Source: Pedobacter sp. SYP-B3415
GTDB lineage: Bacteria; Bacteroidota; Bacteroidia; Sphingobacteriales; Sphingobacteriaceae
Length of the DNA stretch: 64,000 nucleotides
Assembly (NCBI RefSeq): GCF_004138205.1
Contig: NZ_RXNQ01000004.1
Span: forward strand, 1-64,000
Reading direction: 5' to 3'
Below the pieces are notes generated by a model that saw only the letters and a program-made list of their open reading frames with translations, had not been told where the DNA came from and ran no database searches. The position numbers and the translations under genes were made by a program. Of the stretch, positions 1 through 8,767 are shown piece by piece. The first letter of the stretch is position 1, and every line of letters starts with the position of its first letter.

Positions 1-1039
1 CACCCTCGATCGGATTGGTGGTGTAAATAACCTTGCGGATTACCTGATCGTATTCAAAGAATGCCGAGAGGTTGACCCAGTTGTCCAGCCAGGACTTACA
101 GCTCAGGGGATATTTCTTACCCCATTTCTCTTCAAACTCCAGCAATCTTTCATATCCCTGCTGTTCGTTATTTGCCTGATAGATCGGTTTCATATCTGCC
201 ATTACGGCCTTCTTGTCTTTCTCAGGAACATAACGCATGGACGAACGGATCTGGTGAACAATGCATAGCTGCACCCTGGTCCGGGGAAAGATTGACTCCA
301 CAGCTTCAGGGAAGCCCTTGAGTCCATCAATGCAGGCGATCAGGATATCTTCCACACCACGTGTTTTCAGATCGGTAAGCACCGACAGCCAGAATTTAGC
401 CCCTTCATTTTCGGAGGTATAAAGGCCTAGCACATCTTTCTTACCCTCAATATCCACACCCAGTATATTGTAGATGGCGCGGGTTTCCACCGCTCCGTTT
501 ACCCTGACTTTGAAGAACATGCAATCCAGGAACACAAAGGGATATACGGCCTCCAATGGCCTGTTACGCCATTCCTGTACCGCAGGCAATACACTATCTG
601 TAATCCGTGAGATCTCAGCCGCAGAGATGTCCATGGCATACATTTCCTGCACATAATCACGCATGGCACGCGTACTCATGCCCATGGCATACATCGAGAG
701 AATGTTCCCTTCCAGTTCCTCGGTAATGATCAGCTGGCGCTTGGGAACAACTTTTGGCTCAAAGGTACCCAGACGGTCACGCCCGGTTTCAAGTTCAAAT
801 TCTCCTGAACTCAGGCTACGTACGGTCTTTTTACTTTTGCCGTTTTTACGGTTAGCCTGACCGGCCAGCTTACTCTCGGAAATGTGATGCTCCAGTTCAC
901 CGGTCATCATCGATTCCAGAAAATGTTTCATCATCGGAGCCAGTACACCATCAGTGCCGGTCATCTTTTTGCCGGCATATAAGCCTGCTATAGCTTCTTT
1001 CTTGAAGCTTTCAAAGTCAAAGTCTTCTTGTGTTGCCAT
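1..1039 (-). mobile_element. IS256-family (mutator-type) transposase, 3' part cut by the window edge
   Basis: An open frame reads leftward from an ATG at 1037-1039 for about 346 codons without a stop and leaves the window. The protein matches the IS256/mutator transposase layout: an N-terminal region (MATQEDFDFESFKKEA), the first catalytic Asp in VFLDCMFFKV, the second in LIACIDGLKGFPEA, and the Glu in the YTTNPIEG block at the very edge. All three DDE residues are therefore visible and the visible part of the frame is intact. The family moves by cut-and-paste or copy-out of circular intermediates. The left end of the element cannot be seen, so whether the full copy is functional is unknown. 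Confidence 0.93.
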
Positions 1040-1069
1040 TGTTTATGTCGATAGTTTAAAGTTACACTA

Positions 1070-1097
1070 TTGACACAGTTCGGGAAACACCCTCACG
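1070..1097 (-). repeat. Probable terminal inverted repeat of the IS256-type element
   Basis: The sequence ACACAGTTCGGGAAACACCC just outside the transposase start resembles the outer end of IS256-family elements, which often read GGGTGTTTCCCGAACTGTGT inward from the tip. The partner repeat and the target duplication lie outside the window, so the exact boundary is inferred. Confidence 0.6.
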
Positions 1098-1559
1098 ATT
1101 TTTAACCCTGCAGTAAATGACCCGCTTATGTACGAGCCGCACAACATTCATATTACGGAAGCAAAGAAACTTCACAAATATCTACCCGATTTTCACTTCG
1201 ATTTTGAAAGATACTTTTACCAACTCGATTGTTTCCAGGCTTGAATTAATCAATTCAATCCAATTGCCGCCAACGGGACGTCGCAAATAGTAATCTGTAT
1301 GATATACGGGGATAAGATCAAGAAAATATATTTAATTATCTTTCTCCTTTCAAACGAAGCTTGCGCATATCCGGAAACCTTGCTGAACCACTTGCTGCAA
1401 TGAGAATTGCATCGGCAACAGCGACATATTAGCGGCTTTCACCTTCCTTCAAAACTTTAATAGTTAGTGTTCAGATTCCAAAACGTATTAAACATTTTTT
1501 GGCTTATTTCGCATTACGGCTAGCCGCAATAAGCTTGTATCGACCATTCGCAAACCTAT

Positions 1560-1763
1560 TAAAAGCTACCATGTATATGATGCAAATAGGAACGCTACCA
1601 AAGATGGACGAACCAATCTTGATCTGATGCAACAGGTCAGAAGTTGAAAAAGACAAGCAATCCGCTGACCTTGAACAGTGATACGGAGAAAAATTGGGCC
1701 TGAGCCACTTTTTTTGATGTTTTGCTTCTTCATGTAGAAGAGCAGACGGAAATTGATTCGCAT
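1560..1763 (-). pseudogene. Remnant of a Bacteroidota tyrosine recombinase (integrase) N-terminus
   Basis: Read on the minus strand from 1763, the frame gives INFRLLFYMKKQNIKKSG, then GPIFLRITVQGQRI. This is the signature of the N-terminal arm-binding domain of Bacteroidota phage/transposon integrases (usual form xxFxLLFYLKKxKxxKxGxxPIYLRITVxGxR). After about 1659 the similarity jumps to another frame (LSFSTSDLLHQ, cf. the usual xLSTGxxxxPxxW), and no catalytic domain with the R-H-R-Y residues follows. It is a short, frameshifted relic. Its position about 320 bp beyond the 3' end of tRNA-Lys fits an old integration event. The regions 1100-1560 and 1770-2020 hold no gene that I recognise. Confidence 0.55.
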
Positions 1764-2022
1764 AAATGCAATCGATAAAAGGTGAACAAATCGCGTCCCG
1801 ACCGTCAAGAGCGAGCTGCATCGCGATCAAGGGGAACCTTTTTGCACGATACAAATATCGATTTGCCGCCAATCTCCATCAAGATGTTTAGCTGCAAAAC
1901 ATGTTGATATACAATGTCTTAAAAGCTATTCGGTGCTGCGAAAATCAGCGCAGTTCCGAAGCACCGAATCAGACACCTCAAGGATGGGATTTGGTGCAAA
2001 TTCTGGCACAGTCCAAAAACAA

Positions 2023-2056
2023 AAAACCCCGCAGATGATGTCATTTGCAGGGTTTT
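2023..2056 (-). terminator. Rho-independent terminator after tRNA-Lys
   Basis: A 16-bp near-perfect stem (AAAACCCYGC...GCRGGGTTTT) with a very short loop lies directly downstream of the tRNA on the minus strand. It is followed on that strand by a run of Ts (complement of the A-rich 2013-2022). Confidence 0.8.
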
Positions 2057-2080
2057 AAGCCATTTTGAGGTGTTTTTCAG

Positions 2081-2153
2081 TGATCCCGCTGGGACTCGAA
2101 CCCAGGACCCCAACATTAAAAGTGTTATGCTCTACCGGCTGAGCTACGGAATC
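2081..2153 (-). tRNA. tRNA-Lys (anticodon TTT)
   Basis: The minus strand folds as a complete 73-nt cloverleaf. The acceptor GATTCCG pairs with CGGGATC (one G-T pair), with discriminator A. The D stem is GCTC/GAGC, the anticodon stem TAACA/TGTTG with loop CTTTTAA (anticodon TTT, Lys), and the T arm CTGGG-TTCGAGT-CCCAG. CCA is not encoded. The 3' end faces the integrase relic and the IS, so this gene is a candidate attachment site. Confidence 0.96.
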
Positions 2154-2332
2154 AACTTTGTTGGTAACCTTTAACCGTTTCCTTTAAAGTGGTGCAAATA
2201 TAGTGAGCCAGCCTATTCCCTGCAAATCAAGACCGCATTTTTATTGTAAATAGGGGATAGGGAGTTGATTTTTAGGGGAATTAATTTTTAAACCGATGGC
2301 TTGTCAGATACGTTTGACGGGAGTAATTATCG

Positions 2333-2713
2333 TCAAGTGGGCAGCTCCTGGCTTCGCACGCTCGCTGCAGCAATCACTTTCCAGCCGGCAGACACCCGTT
2401 TCCACACCCGGGTGAAGCTAACCCGCTCATCAAACGCCTGCCCCCCGTAAGTGCCGGTAATGCGTTTCTTTACGGCAACGACCGCACAATCGTTGCTCAG
2501 GCGGATCTGCTGATCCGATGTCCCGATGTGCTCGATCTTCAGATTGCCCGTCCGGTGACTTTCGAGATCCATTTCTTTGGTCATTACCTGTGCAAGGTGG
2601 TTGGTGAACAGCAGCTCGTCATGCAGCAGTTCATCAAGCAATGCTACGTCGCTGTTTTTGATGGCGCCAATCAGTTTTTCTTCCAGGTCGGCGATGTTTT
2701 GAGGCTGTATCAT
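2333..2713 (-). CDS. NTF2-like (DUF4440/SnoaL-type) protein
   Basis: This 126-residue protein has no signal peptide. The pattern of an N-terminal helix pair (ADLEEKLIGAIKNSDVALLDELLHDELLFTN), a hinge, and C-terminal strands ending VSFTRVWKRVSAGWKVIAAASV is typical of the DUF4440 branch of the NTF2-like cone-shaped fold. Members are small enzymes or ligand-binding proteins, mostly uncharacterised, so no reaction can be assigned. It stands alone between tRNA-Lys and the repeat-rich gap before the transporter. The fold call is strong and the function is unknown. Confidence 0.8.
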   Translation of the reverse strand: MIQPQNIADLEEKLIGAIKNSDVALLDELLHDELLFTNHLAQVMTKEMDLESHRTGNLKIEHIGTSDQQIRLSNDCAVVAVKKRITGTYGGQAFDERVSFTRVWKRVSAGWKVIAAASVRSQELPT

Positions 2714-2749
2714 AGGGATTGGTTTTTACTAAGGTAATGAAATAGATTT

Positions 2750-3055
2750 GAGACGTGGCAGTAGTATACAGGTATTCGTAGTTCGTATTCAGACGCCCAG
2801 GGCTTTGATCTTTAAACTTTTCACTTCAAACTCAGAGCGGTCTTTCGTCGTGGTGCCTTTTTTCTTTGATCTCATTGAGGGGTTAGGCGCCCGGGCTTTG
2901 GACTTTCAACTTTTCACTTTAAACTCAGAGCCAGACTTACAACTTAATACCTACAACTTAAAACCCCACCAACCTTGGCTCGCGGCTCAACCAGGGCCCA
3001 CCTTCCGGCGCTTCCAAACACTTCGTGTAACAACCACACTAAGTTTCGCGAATCA
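2750..3055. repeat. Repeat-rich intergenic stretch
   Basis: No convincing gene. The stretch holds GGTATTCGTAGTTCGTAT at about 2770, two copies of the phrase AACTTTTCACTT-AAACTCAGAGC (about 2815 and 2909), and CTTAATACCTACAACTTAAA (about 2942). All except the AGAGC phrase recur in the gene-free 36.2-37.7 kb region. Open frames here are low-complexity artefacts. Confidence 0.6.
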
Positions 3056-3056
3056 C

Positions 3057-3076
3057 TTGTAAAATCGTTAAACTAA
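3057..3076. promoter_or_regulatory. Weak candidate LacI-type operator before the SSS transporter
   Basis: TGTAAAATCGTTAAACTAA is an imperfect palindrome centred on CG. It agrees at 10 of 14 core positions with the GCTTAWWCGTTTAA motif found before lacI and before the PUL. The 10-mer GTAAAATCGT recurs at 5038-5047 upstream of the Lut operon. A further palindrome, GTTTAAGGCTTAAAC, lies at about 3083-3097. This is inference only. Confidence 0.3.
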
Positions 3077-3129
3077 TGATATGTTTAAGGCTTAAACCAA
3101 ATAATCAATCTAATCACATAATAATTTCG

Positions 3130-4815
3130 ATGGACAAACTACAAACACTCGATTATGTTGTATTCCTATTTTACTTCATAATCGTTTCGGGCTATGGTTT
3201 TTGGATCTATAAAAAGAAGAAAAAAGACCATGCCGACTCTGCCGATTACTTCCTGGCCGAAGGATCGCTTACCTGGTGGGCAATTGGTGCTTCCCTGATC
3301 GCTTCAAACATCTCAGCCGAACAAATGATTGGTATGAGCGGCTCGGGTTTCAAACTCGGACTGGCTATTTCAGCATACGAATGGATGGCGGCAGCCACGC
3401 TGATTATTGTGGCCATCTTCTTTATGCCTGTCTACCTGAAGAACAAAATTTTCACCATGCCACAGTTCCTGCATCAGCGGTACAACGGCACGGTAGCCAT
3501 GATTATGGCGGTTTTCTGGCTTATGCTCTACATTGTCGTTAACCTGATGTCTATCCTTTATCTTGGTGCACTGGCCATTAGCGGTATCTCAGGTATCAGC
3601 ATTACCGTATGTATTTTCGCACTTGCCATTTTTGCCATTTTTATCACCCTCGGGGGGATGAAGGTAATTGGGTATACGGATGTGATCCAGGTCTTTTTCC
3701 TGGTGCTTGGCGGCCTTGTTGCTACTTATCTGGCACTTAACCTCATTTCAGGCAACGGCGGCATCGGTAAAGGTTTTGCCATTCTGCAGGAGGGTGCTTC
3801 AGAACATTTCCACCTCATCTTCGAAAAAGACAATCCGAATTATATCGATCTGCCTGGTTTGAGCGTGTTGATTGGTGGTATGTGGATCGCCAACCTGAGC
3901 TACTGGGGCTGTAATCAATACATTACACAGCGCGCCCTTGGTGCAAGCCTGCCCGTGGCACGCTCCGGACTTCTTTTCGCTGCCTTTTTGAAGATGCTGA
4001 TGCCGGTTATCGTAGTAATTCCGGGAATCGCGGTTTATTACATAATTAAAAACAATACGGGTGGCATTAATCCGGATGCGCTTCTTACTTCGGGCGGCGT
4101 GCAGGACCCGAACAAGGCTTATCCCGCGTTGCTTGGTCTGCTGCCTATCGGTCTCAAAGGTCTGTCATTTGCTGCCCTGACAGCAGCCATCGTAGCTTCA
4201 CTCGCAGGTAAAGCAAACTCGATCGCAACGATCTTTACGCTCGATATCTATAAAAAAGCATTCGCACCCGCCGCCAGCGAAAAGCGCCTGGTAGGTGTGG
4301 GTAAAGTAGCGGTTGTCGTGTCCATGCTTCTGGCGGTTCTGCTATCGCTGGTCATTGGCGATGCGCTGATGGGAGAAGGTAAACAAGGTTTCCAATACAT
4401 CCAGGAGTACACCGGTTTTGTATCGCCGGGTATTTTCGCCATGTTTATTCTTGGTTTCTTCTGGAAAAAGACGACTTCAAACGCAGCGCTGTTTGCAACA
4501 ATAGGCGGATTCATTTTTTCAGTTCTTCTCAAATTCCTTCCGATGTGGATGGACCTATCTTTTCTTTACGAAATCGGCTGGTCCGTACCAAATGCAGCAG
4601 GGGTCTACGAAATTCCGTTTATGGACCGGATGCTGATCGTGTTTGTGTTGTGTATTCTCGGCATGTTCATTATCAGTAAAGTAGAAAACGCCCGGGGAGT
4701 TAAACCGAACGGGCTCGAAGTAGATGCATCAATGTTTAAAGTATCAACCTCATTTGCGGTCGGCTCGCTGCTGATTGTAGGGCTGCTGGTTGCTCTTTAT
4801 TCTGTGTATTGGTAG
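3130..4815 (+). CDS. Solute:sodium symporter (SSS/SGLT family), probably sugar
   Basis: This 561-residue integral membrane protein shows about 14 hydrophobic segments, as in SGLT-type sodium symporters. Family hallmarks are the early loop TWWAIGASLIASNISAEQMIGMSG, the GGxxxIGxTDVIQ-like stretch (GGMKVIGYTDVIQ) and the AALTAAIVASLAGKANSIATIFTLDIY block. I chose the ATG at 3130 (MDKLQTLDYV) because the 18 residues upstream of it do not look like part of the family. It sits just upstream of the oxidative fucose operon in the same direction, with its own terminator, so a role in L-fucose or related sugar uptake is plausible. The substrate cannot be read from sequence. Confidence 0.9.
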   Translation: MDKLQTLDYVVFLFYFIIVSGYGFWIYKKKKKDHADSADYFLAEGSLTWWAIGASLIASNISAEQMIGMSGSGFKLGLAISAYEWMAAATLIIVAIFFMPVYLKNKIFTMPQFLHQRYNGTVAMIMAVFWLMLYIVVNLMSILYLGALAISGISGISITVCIFALAIFAIFITLGGMKVIGYTDVIQVFFLVLGGLVATYLALNLISGNGGIGKGFAILQEGASEHFHLIFEKDNPNYIDLPGLSVLIGGMWIANLSYWGCNQYITQRALGASLPVARSGLLFAAFLKMLMPVIVVIPGIAVYYIIKNNTGGINPDALLTSGGVQDPNKAYPALLGLLPIGLKGLSFAALTAAIVASLAGKANSIATIFTLDIYKKAFAPAASEKRLVGVGKVAVVVSMLLAVLLSLVIGDALMGEGKQGFQYIQEYTGFVSPGIFAMFILGFFWKKTTSNAALFATIGGFIFSVLLKFLPMWMDLSFLYEIGWSVPNAAGVYEIPFMDRMLIVFVLCILGMFIISKVENARGVKPNGLEVDASMFKVSTSFAVGSLLIVGLLVALYSVYW

Positions 4816-4834
4816 CTGCTTTATCTTTCATAAT

Positions 4835-4867
4835 AAAGGTCCTGGTTAGCAATCAGGGCCTTTTTTT
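4835..4867 (+). terminator. Rho-independent terminator after the SSS transporter
   Basis: Stem AAAGGTCCTG / CAGGGCCTTT with a 9-nt loop, followed by a T run. It separates the transporter from the Lut/fucose operon. Confidence 0.85.
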
Positions 4868-5110
4868 GTGCAATTTAGCCGATTTTATCAGGCAGCATCT
4901 TCACTACAGTCCGATAAATACCCGTCGTTGAGCCTGCTGGCTACCGGCTATTTTACGAAACATCACTTTTTACCTGAGCGATCAATAAAACGCAAAATTC
5001 CAACCCTTGGTGAAGCGCAGTCTGGAATCGAGAAACGGTAAAATCGTACAATAATTAGCCAAAACCGGTCAATGCGAAGTGGGTAAATCCCGCTTTATTT
5101 GTAACAACCA

Positions 5111-5896
5111 ATGATAACCGAGAGCAAAGCACATGCTGGCAGGCGGGGCAAAATCGGGCTGTTCGTGCCCTGTTACGTTGACCAGTTTTATCCATCAGCG
5201 GCTATAGCCACCCTCAACCTCCTTGAAAAGCTGGGTTATGACGTCGGGTTTCCGTCAGGACAGACTTGTTGCGGGCAACCACTGGCTAATTCAGGTTACG
5301 AGCACCTTACCGCACCCGTAAATAACCATTTCATATCCCTGTTTGCAGGTTACGACTATATTGTCGGCCCCTCCGGAAGTTGCGTGCTGCACATCAAAGA
5401 ACACTTGCATGGCATGCAGGAGGCCGAAGCCGCGAGAATCAGAAGCCGGGTTTTCGAATTGGTTGAGTTCCTGACGGATGTTGCAAAGGTGAACAGTTTG
5501 CGGGCTCATTTCCCATACCGTGTGGGCCTGCACCAGAGTTGTCATGGGCAACGTGGTCTTGGTCTGTCGTCAATGAGCGAACGTACGCTGCCGGCTTTCT
5601 CAAAACCCGCGCAGCTGCTGTCGCTTGTGGCAGGTCTTGAGCTGGTGCCACTTGACAGAATTGACGAGTGCTGTGGTTTCGGCGGTACGTTTTGCGTAAC
5701 CGAAGAGGCTGTTTCTGCCAAAATGGGAAAAGACCGGGTTGCAGATCATCTGAAAAACGGCGCCGAATACATTACAGGGGCAGACTTATCCTGCCTTATG
5801 CACATGGAAGGCATTCTGAAGCGTCAGAAGAGTCAGGTAAAGGTTCTGCACATTGCCGAGATCCTGAATGCGGAAACCATACATGCAACCGTTTGA
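5111..5896 (+). CDS. lutA: LutA-like (Fe-S)-binding subunit of L-lactate oxidation
   Basis: This 261-residue protein has two cysteine-rich CCG domains: the first with CC at 53-54 (QTCCGQPLANSGY), the second with CHGQRG (C144) and DECCGFGGTF (187-188). Together with LutB and LutC it forms the cytoplasmic three-part L-lactate oxidation system (lactate to pyruvate) known from Bacillus lutABC and E. coli ykgEFG. It opens a run of nine close genes. In this setting it would oxidise the lactate released by the fucose pathway hydrolase encoded downstream. The start at 5111 follows a gene-free gap of 240 bp that contains GTAAAATCGT, also found before the transporter. Confidence 0.93.
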   Translation: MITESKAHAGRRGKIGLFVPCYVDQFYPSAAIATLNLLEKLGYDVGFPSGQTCCGQPLANSGYEHLTAPVNNHFISLFAGYDYIVGPSGSCVLHIKEHLHGMQEAEAARIRSRVFELVEFLTDVAKVNSLRAHFPYRVGLHQSCHGQRGLGLSSMSERTLPAFSKPAQLLSLVAGLELVPLDRIDECCGFGGTFCVTEEAVSAKMGKDRVADHLKNGAEYITGADLSCLMHMEGILKRQKSQVKVLHIAEILNAETIHATV

Positions 5897-5901
5897 CAGC
5901 T

Positions 5902-7290
5902 ATGGGAAATACAGCGTATAAAGATCATGCGGCATTATCGGCCGGATTTAACCGTGATGAGGGCCGGGTCGACTGGCACGATCAGACACTGTGGTTTGTC
6001 AGACAGAAGCGAGACCGCCTCTCGCAGGGCATTCCGGATTGGGAAGACCTTCGCGAAGCTGCATCGGCCATTAAAAGCCACACCTTAAGCAACATTGACA
6101 CCTACCTCGAAACATTTGAAAAAAATGCCCTGGCCAATGGCATACATATTCATTGGGCACCCGATGCTGTCAGCCATAACCAAACCGTTCTGGAAATTCT
6201 GCAGCGGCATAACATTTCGCAGCTGGTAAAAAGCAAATCGATGCTCACAGAAGAATGTCACCTGAACGACTTTCTGGAGCAACGCGGTCTGGAGGTAACC
6301 GATACCGACCTTGGCGAACGTATTGTACAGCTGGCCAAAGAGCCGCCAAGTCATATCGTGCTGCCCTGTATACACAAGAAAAAAGAAGAAATAGGGGAGC
6401 TGTTTCACGTACACCTGGGCACACCGGCAGGCCTTGCAGATCCGCAGCAGCTTACAGAGGCCGCCAGGCAGGATCTGCGTAAACGTTTCCTGACCCGCAG
6501 AGCCGCATTAACAGGTGTTAACTTCGCTATTGCCGAAACCGGTGAGTTTGTAGTCTGCACAAACGAGGGGAATGCAGACATGGGTGCTCACCTGGCCGAC
6601 GTGCATATTGCAAGTATGGGCTTCGAAAAAGTAATTCCCGGCCGCAAGGAGCTCGGCATATTTCTTCGGCTGCTCGCGCGAAGTGCCACCGGACAGCCCA
6701 TTACGACCTATTCAAGTCATTTTGCGCGACCGCGCGATGGGCAGGAGCTGCATCTGATCCTGGTTGATAACGGCCGGAGCAGACAGCTCGGGCGGGACGA
6801 TTTTCGTGCTTCCCTGAAATGTATCCGCTGTGGCGCATGCATGAACACCTGCCCGGTTTACCGGCGCAGCGGTGGTCACAGTTACCATACGGCTGTCGCA
6901 GGGCCGATCGGCTCCATCCTTGCTCCAAACCTGGATATGGCGCAGTTTAAAGATCTGCCGTTTGCATCCACGCTCTGCGGTTCCTGTTCGAACGTGTGCC
7001 CTGTCAAGATCAATATTCACGAGCAGCTTTACAAGTGGCGACAGGTACTGGTCCGGCACGGTCATACTGATACAAAAAAGACTGCGGCGATGAAAGCAAT
7101 GGCCTATACGCTGTCGCGGCCGGCGCTGCTGAACTTTGCAGGAAAGTCGCTCCGTTTTGCCCTTCGGTATGCACCACTGGCCATCAACAATCCGCTAAAC
7201 CCATGGTATCGGCAGCGGGACATGCCGGCAGCTCCGGCTGAGACCTTCGCTGCCTGGTATCATAAAAACAGGAAAGGAGCAAACCGATGA
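5902..7290 (+). CDS. lutB: LutB-like iron-sulfur subunit of L-lactate oxidation
   Basis: This 462-residue protein starts at the ATG at 5902, 5 bp after lutA. A longer frame from 5668 would run inside lutA and is rejected. An N-terminal LUD (DUF162) domain fills about residues 60-290. It is followed by two 4Fe-4S motifs, CIRCGACMNTCP at about 307 and CGSCSNVCP at about 359, the ferredoxin-like electron relay of the LutABC complex. The C-terminus carries the DUF3390-like tail. The stop overlaps the lutC start in an ATGA, which indicates translational coupling. Confidence 0.93.
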   Translation: MGNTAYKDHAALSAGFNRDEGRVDWHDQTLWFVRQKRDRLSQGIPDWEDLREAASAIKSHTLSNIDTYLETFEKNALANGIHIHWAPDAVSHNQTVLEILQRHNISQLVKSKSMLTEECHLNDFLEQRGLEVTDTDLGERIVQLAKEPPSHIVLPCIHKKKEEIGELFHVHLGTPAGLADPQQLTEAARQDLRKRFLTRRAALTGVNFAIAETGEFVVCTNEGNADMGAHLADVHIASMGFEKVIPGRKELGIFLRLLARSATGQPITTYSSHFARPRDGQELHLILVDNGRSRQLGRDDFRASLKCIRCGACMNTCPVYRRSGGHSYHTAVAGPIGSILAPNLDMAQFKDLPFASTLCGSCSNVCPVKINIHEQLYKWRQVLVRHGHTDTKKTAAMKAMAYTLSRPALLNFAGKSLRFALRYAPLAINNPLNPWYRQRDMPAAPAETFAAWYHKNRKGANR

Positions 7291-7934
7291 CCCGCCGGGA
7301 AATCTTTCTTGATAATGTCCGGAAGAACAAGCCCAAATCGCTTCCCTTGCCAGCGCAATTTGAACCCGACCGAAACCTTTTTGCAGATCCGGTGGAAAGT
7401 TTTGTGCGCATGGCGGAAACGGTGGGAACGAAGGTTCTGCGGGTAAATAACGAAACGGCTGTACGGGACTATGTGGAAACGGAATTGCCTGTCAAGGGCC
7501 GCGTGATAAGTCCGATGGAAGTTCTTGCCGGACTTGCAGAGCCGGTTCCCCCCGGCCTGCCTCATATGCTGCAAGATTGTGAATATGCCATTTTGCGGGG
7601 CAGGATAGGCGTGGCAGAAAATGCCGCAATCTGGCTCACAGACCAGGATATGGGCCAGCGGGTATTGCCGTTTATTACGCAGCACCTGTGCCTGGTACTT
7701 GCTGAAGATGAAGTTGTAGCGTTGATGCCGGATGCCTATGCACAAATTGCAGATGACGCATATGGTTTTGGCACCTTCATAGCCGGACCTTCAAAAACCG
7801 CAGACATCGAACAATCGCTCGTGATCGGTGCGCACGGGGCAAGAAGCCTGACCATCCTGCTTATGAACAGGAACGCATCGCGCGGAGCAGACCAGTTGAT
7901 GTTTGCTGGTCATAATAACCACATGAGCCAATAA
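7287..7934 (+). CDS. lutC: LutC-like LUD-domain subunit of L-lactate oxidation
   Basis: This 215-residue single LUD (DUF162) protein is recognised by the C-terminal block GTFIAGPSKTADIEQSLVIG followed by AHGARSLTILLMN, which is diagnostic of LutC/YkgG. It completes the LutABC set and overlaps lutB by 4 bp. Its length is close to the family norm (about 215-240). The 45-bp gap to the next gene shows no terminator, so the operon probably continues. Confidence 0.92.
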   Translation: MTRREIFLDNVRKNKPKSLPLPAQFEPDRNLFADPVESFVRMAETVGTKVLRVNNETAVRDYVETELPVKGRVISPMEVLAGLAEPVPPGLPHMLQDCEYAILRGRIGVAENAAIWLTDQDMGQRVLPFITQHLCLVLAEDEVVALMPDAYAQIADDAYGFGTFIAGPSKTADIEQSLVIGAHGARSLTILLMNRNASRGADQLMFAGHNNHMSQ

Positions 7935-7979
7935 AAATCATAAATTGAAGAATAAAGCAGGTTAAAAACCAATATTGAC

Positions 7980-8747
7980 ATGATGTTTTCCCTTAAAGAT
8001 AAAAGAGCAGTGGTAACCGGTGGCGGAAGCGGCATTGGCCAGGCCATTGCATCGGTTCTTGCCGCCCAGGGTGCTGAGGTGCATATCATTGAGCTGAGTG
8101 CGGAAGCTGCCGCCCAGACACTTGAAAAGATTCTGAACACCGGTCAAAAGGCTTATGCGCATGCCTGTAATGTAGCCGATCAGGCAGCCGTTGTGCGTGT
8201 ATTCGAATCAATCGGACCGTTCAATATTCTGATCAACAACGCCGGGATAGCCCATATAGGGAAAGCTGACACAACGCAGGAGGCTGACTTTGATCGTGTT
8301 ATGCAGGTCAACGTAAAGGGGGTCTACAATTGCCTGTACGCCGGCATCCGGCAGCTGCGAATGGCGGGCGGTGGGGTAATCTTAAACATGGCCTCTATAG
8401 CTGCCCTGATCGGTTTACCTGACCGGTTTGCCTACAGCGCGGCTAAAGGTGCCGTAAAGGCCATTACGATGAGTGTTGCCAAAGATTATATCGGCGAAAA
8501 CATCCGCTGCAACTCGATCTCACCGGCACGGGTACACACGCCGTTTGTAGACGGTTTTCTGGAGAAAAATTATCCCGACCGCATACCGGAGATGTTTGAA
8601 AAACTCAGCAAAACGCAACCTATTGGCCGTATGGCGCAGCCTGACGAGGTCGCCGCACTGGCCCTGTACCTCTGCAGTGATGAGGCTGCATTCATCACCG
8701 GGGTCGACTACCCGATAGATGGTGGCTTTACAACCTTGAATAATTAA
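7980..8747 (+). CDS. SDR dehydrogenase, likely 2-keto-3-deoxy-L-fuconate 4-dehydrogenase
   Basis: This 255-residue classical short-chain dehydrogenase has the NAD(P) loop TGGGSGIG (13-20), NNAG (86-89), catalytic Ser near 139, Y152 and K156 (YSAAK), and a C-terminal GGFTTLNN. In the non-phosphorylative fucose route an SDR of this type oxidises 2-keto-3-deoxy-L-fuconate to the 2,4-diketo acid. The next gene would cleave that acid. The assignment rests on gene context, since SDR sequences alone do not fix substrate. Two adjacent ATGs (7980, 7983) are possible starts. Confidence 0.8.
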   Translation: MMFSLKDKRAVVTGGGSGIGQAIASVLAAQGAEVHIIELSAEAAAQTLEKILNTGQKAYAHACNVADQAAVVRVFESIGPFNILINNAGIAHIGKADTTQEADFDRVMQVNVKGVYNCLYAGIRQLRMAGGGVILNMASIAALIGLPDRFAYSAAKGAVKAITMSVAKDYIGENIRCNSISPARVHTPFVDGFLEKNYPDRIPEMFEKLSKTQPIGRMAQPDEVAALALYLCSDEAAFITGVDYPIDGGFTTLNN

Positions 8748-8767
8748 ATTAGCATAAAACTTATAGC

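Noticed and set aside
1504..1872. 122-residue minus-strand protein
   Set aside because: The only recognisable part of this region is the integrase-like segment in the neighbouring frame; this frame holds at most the frameshifted continuation.
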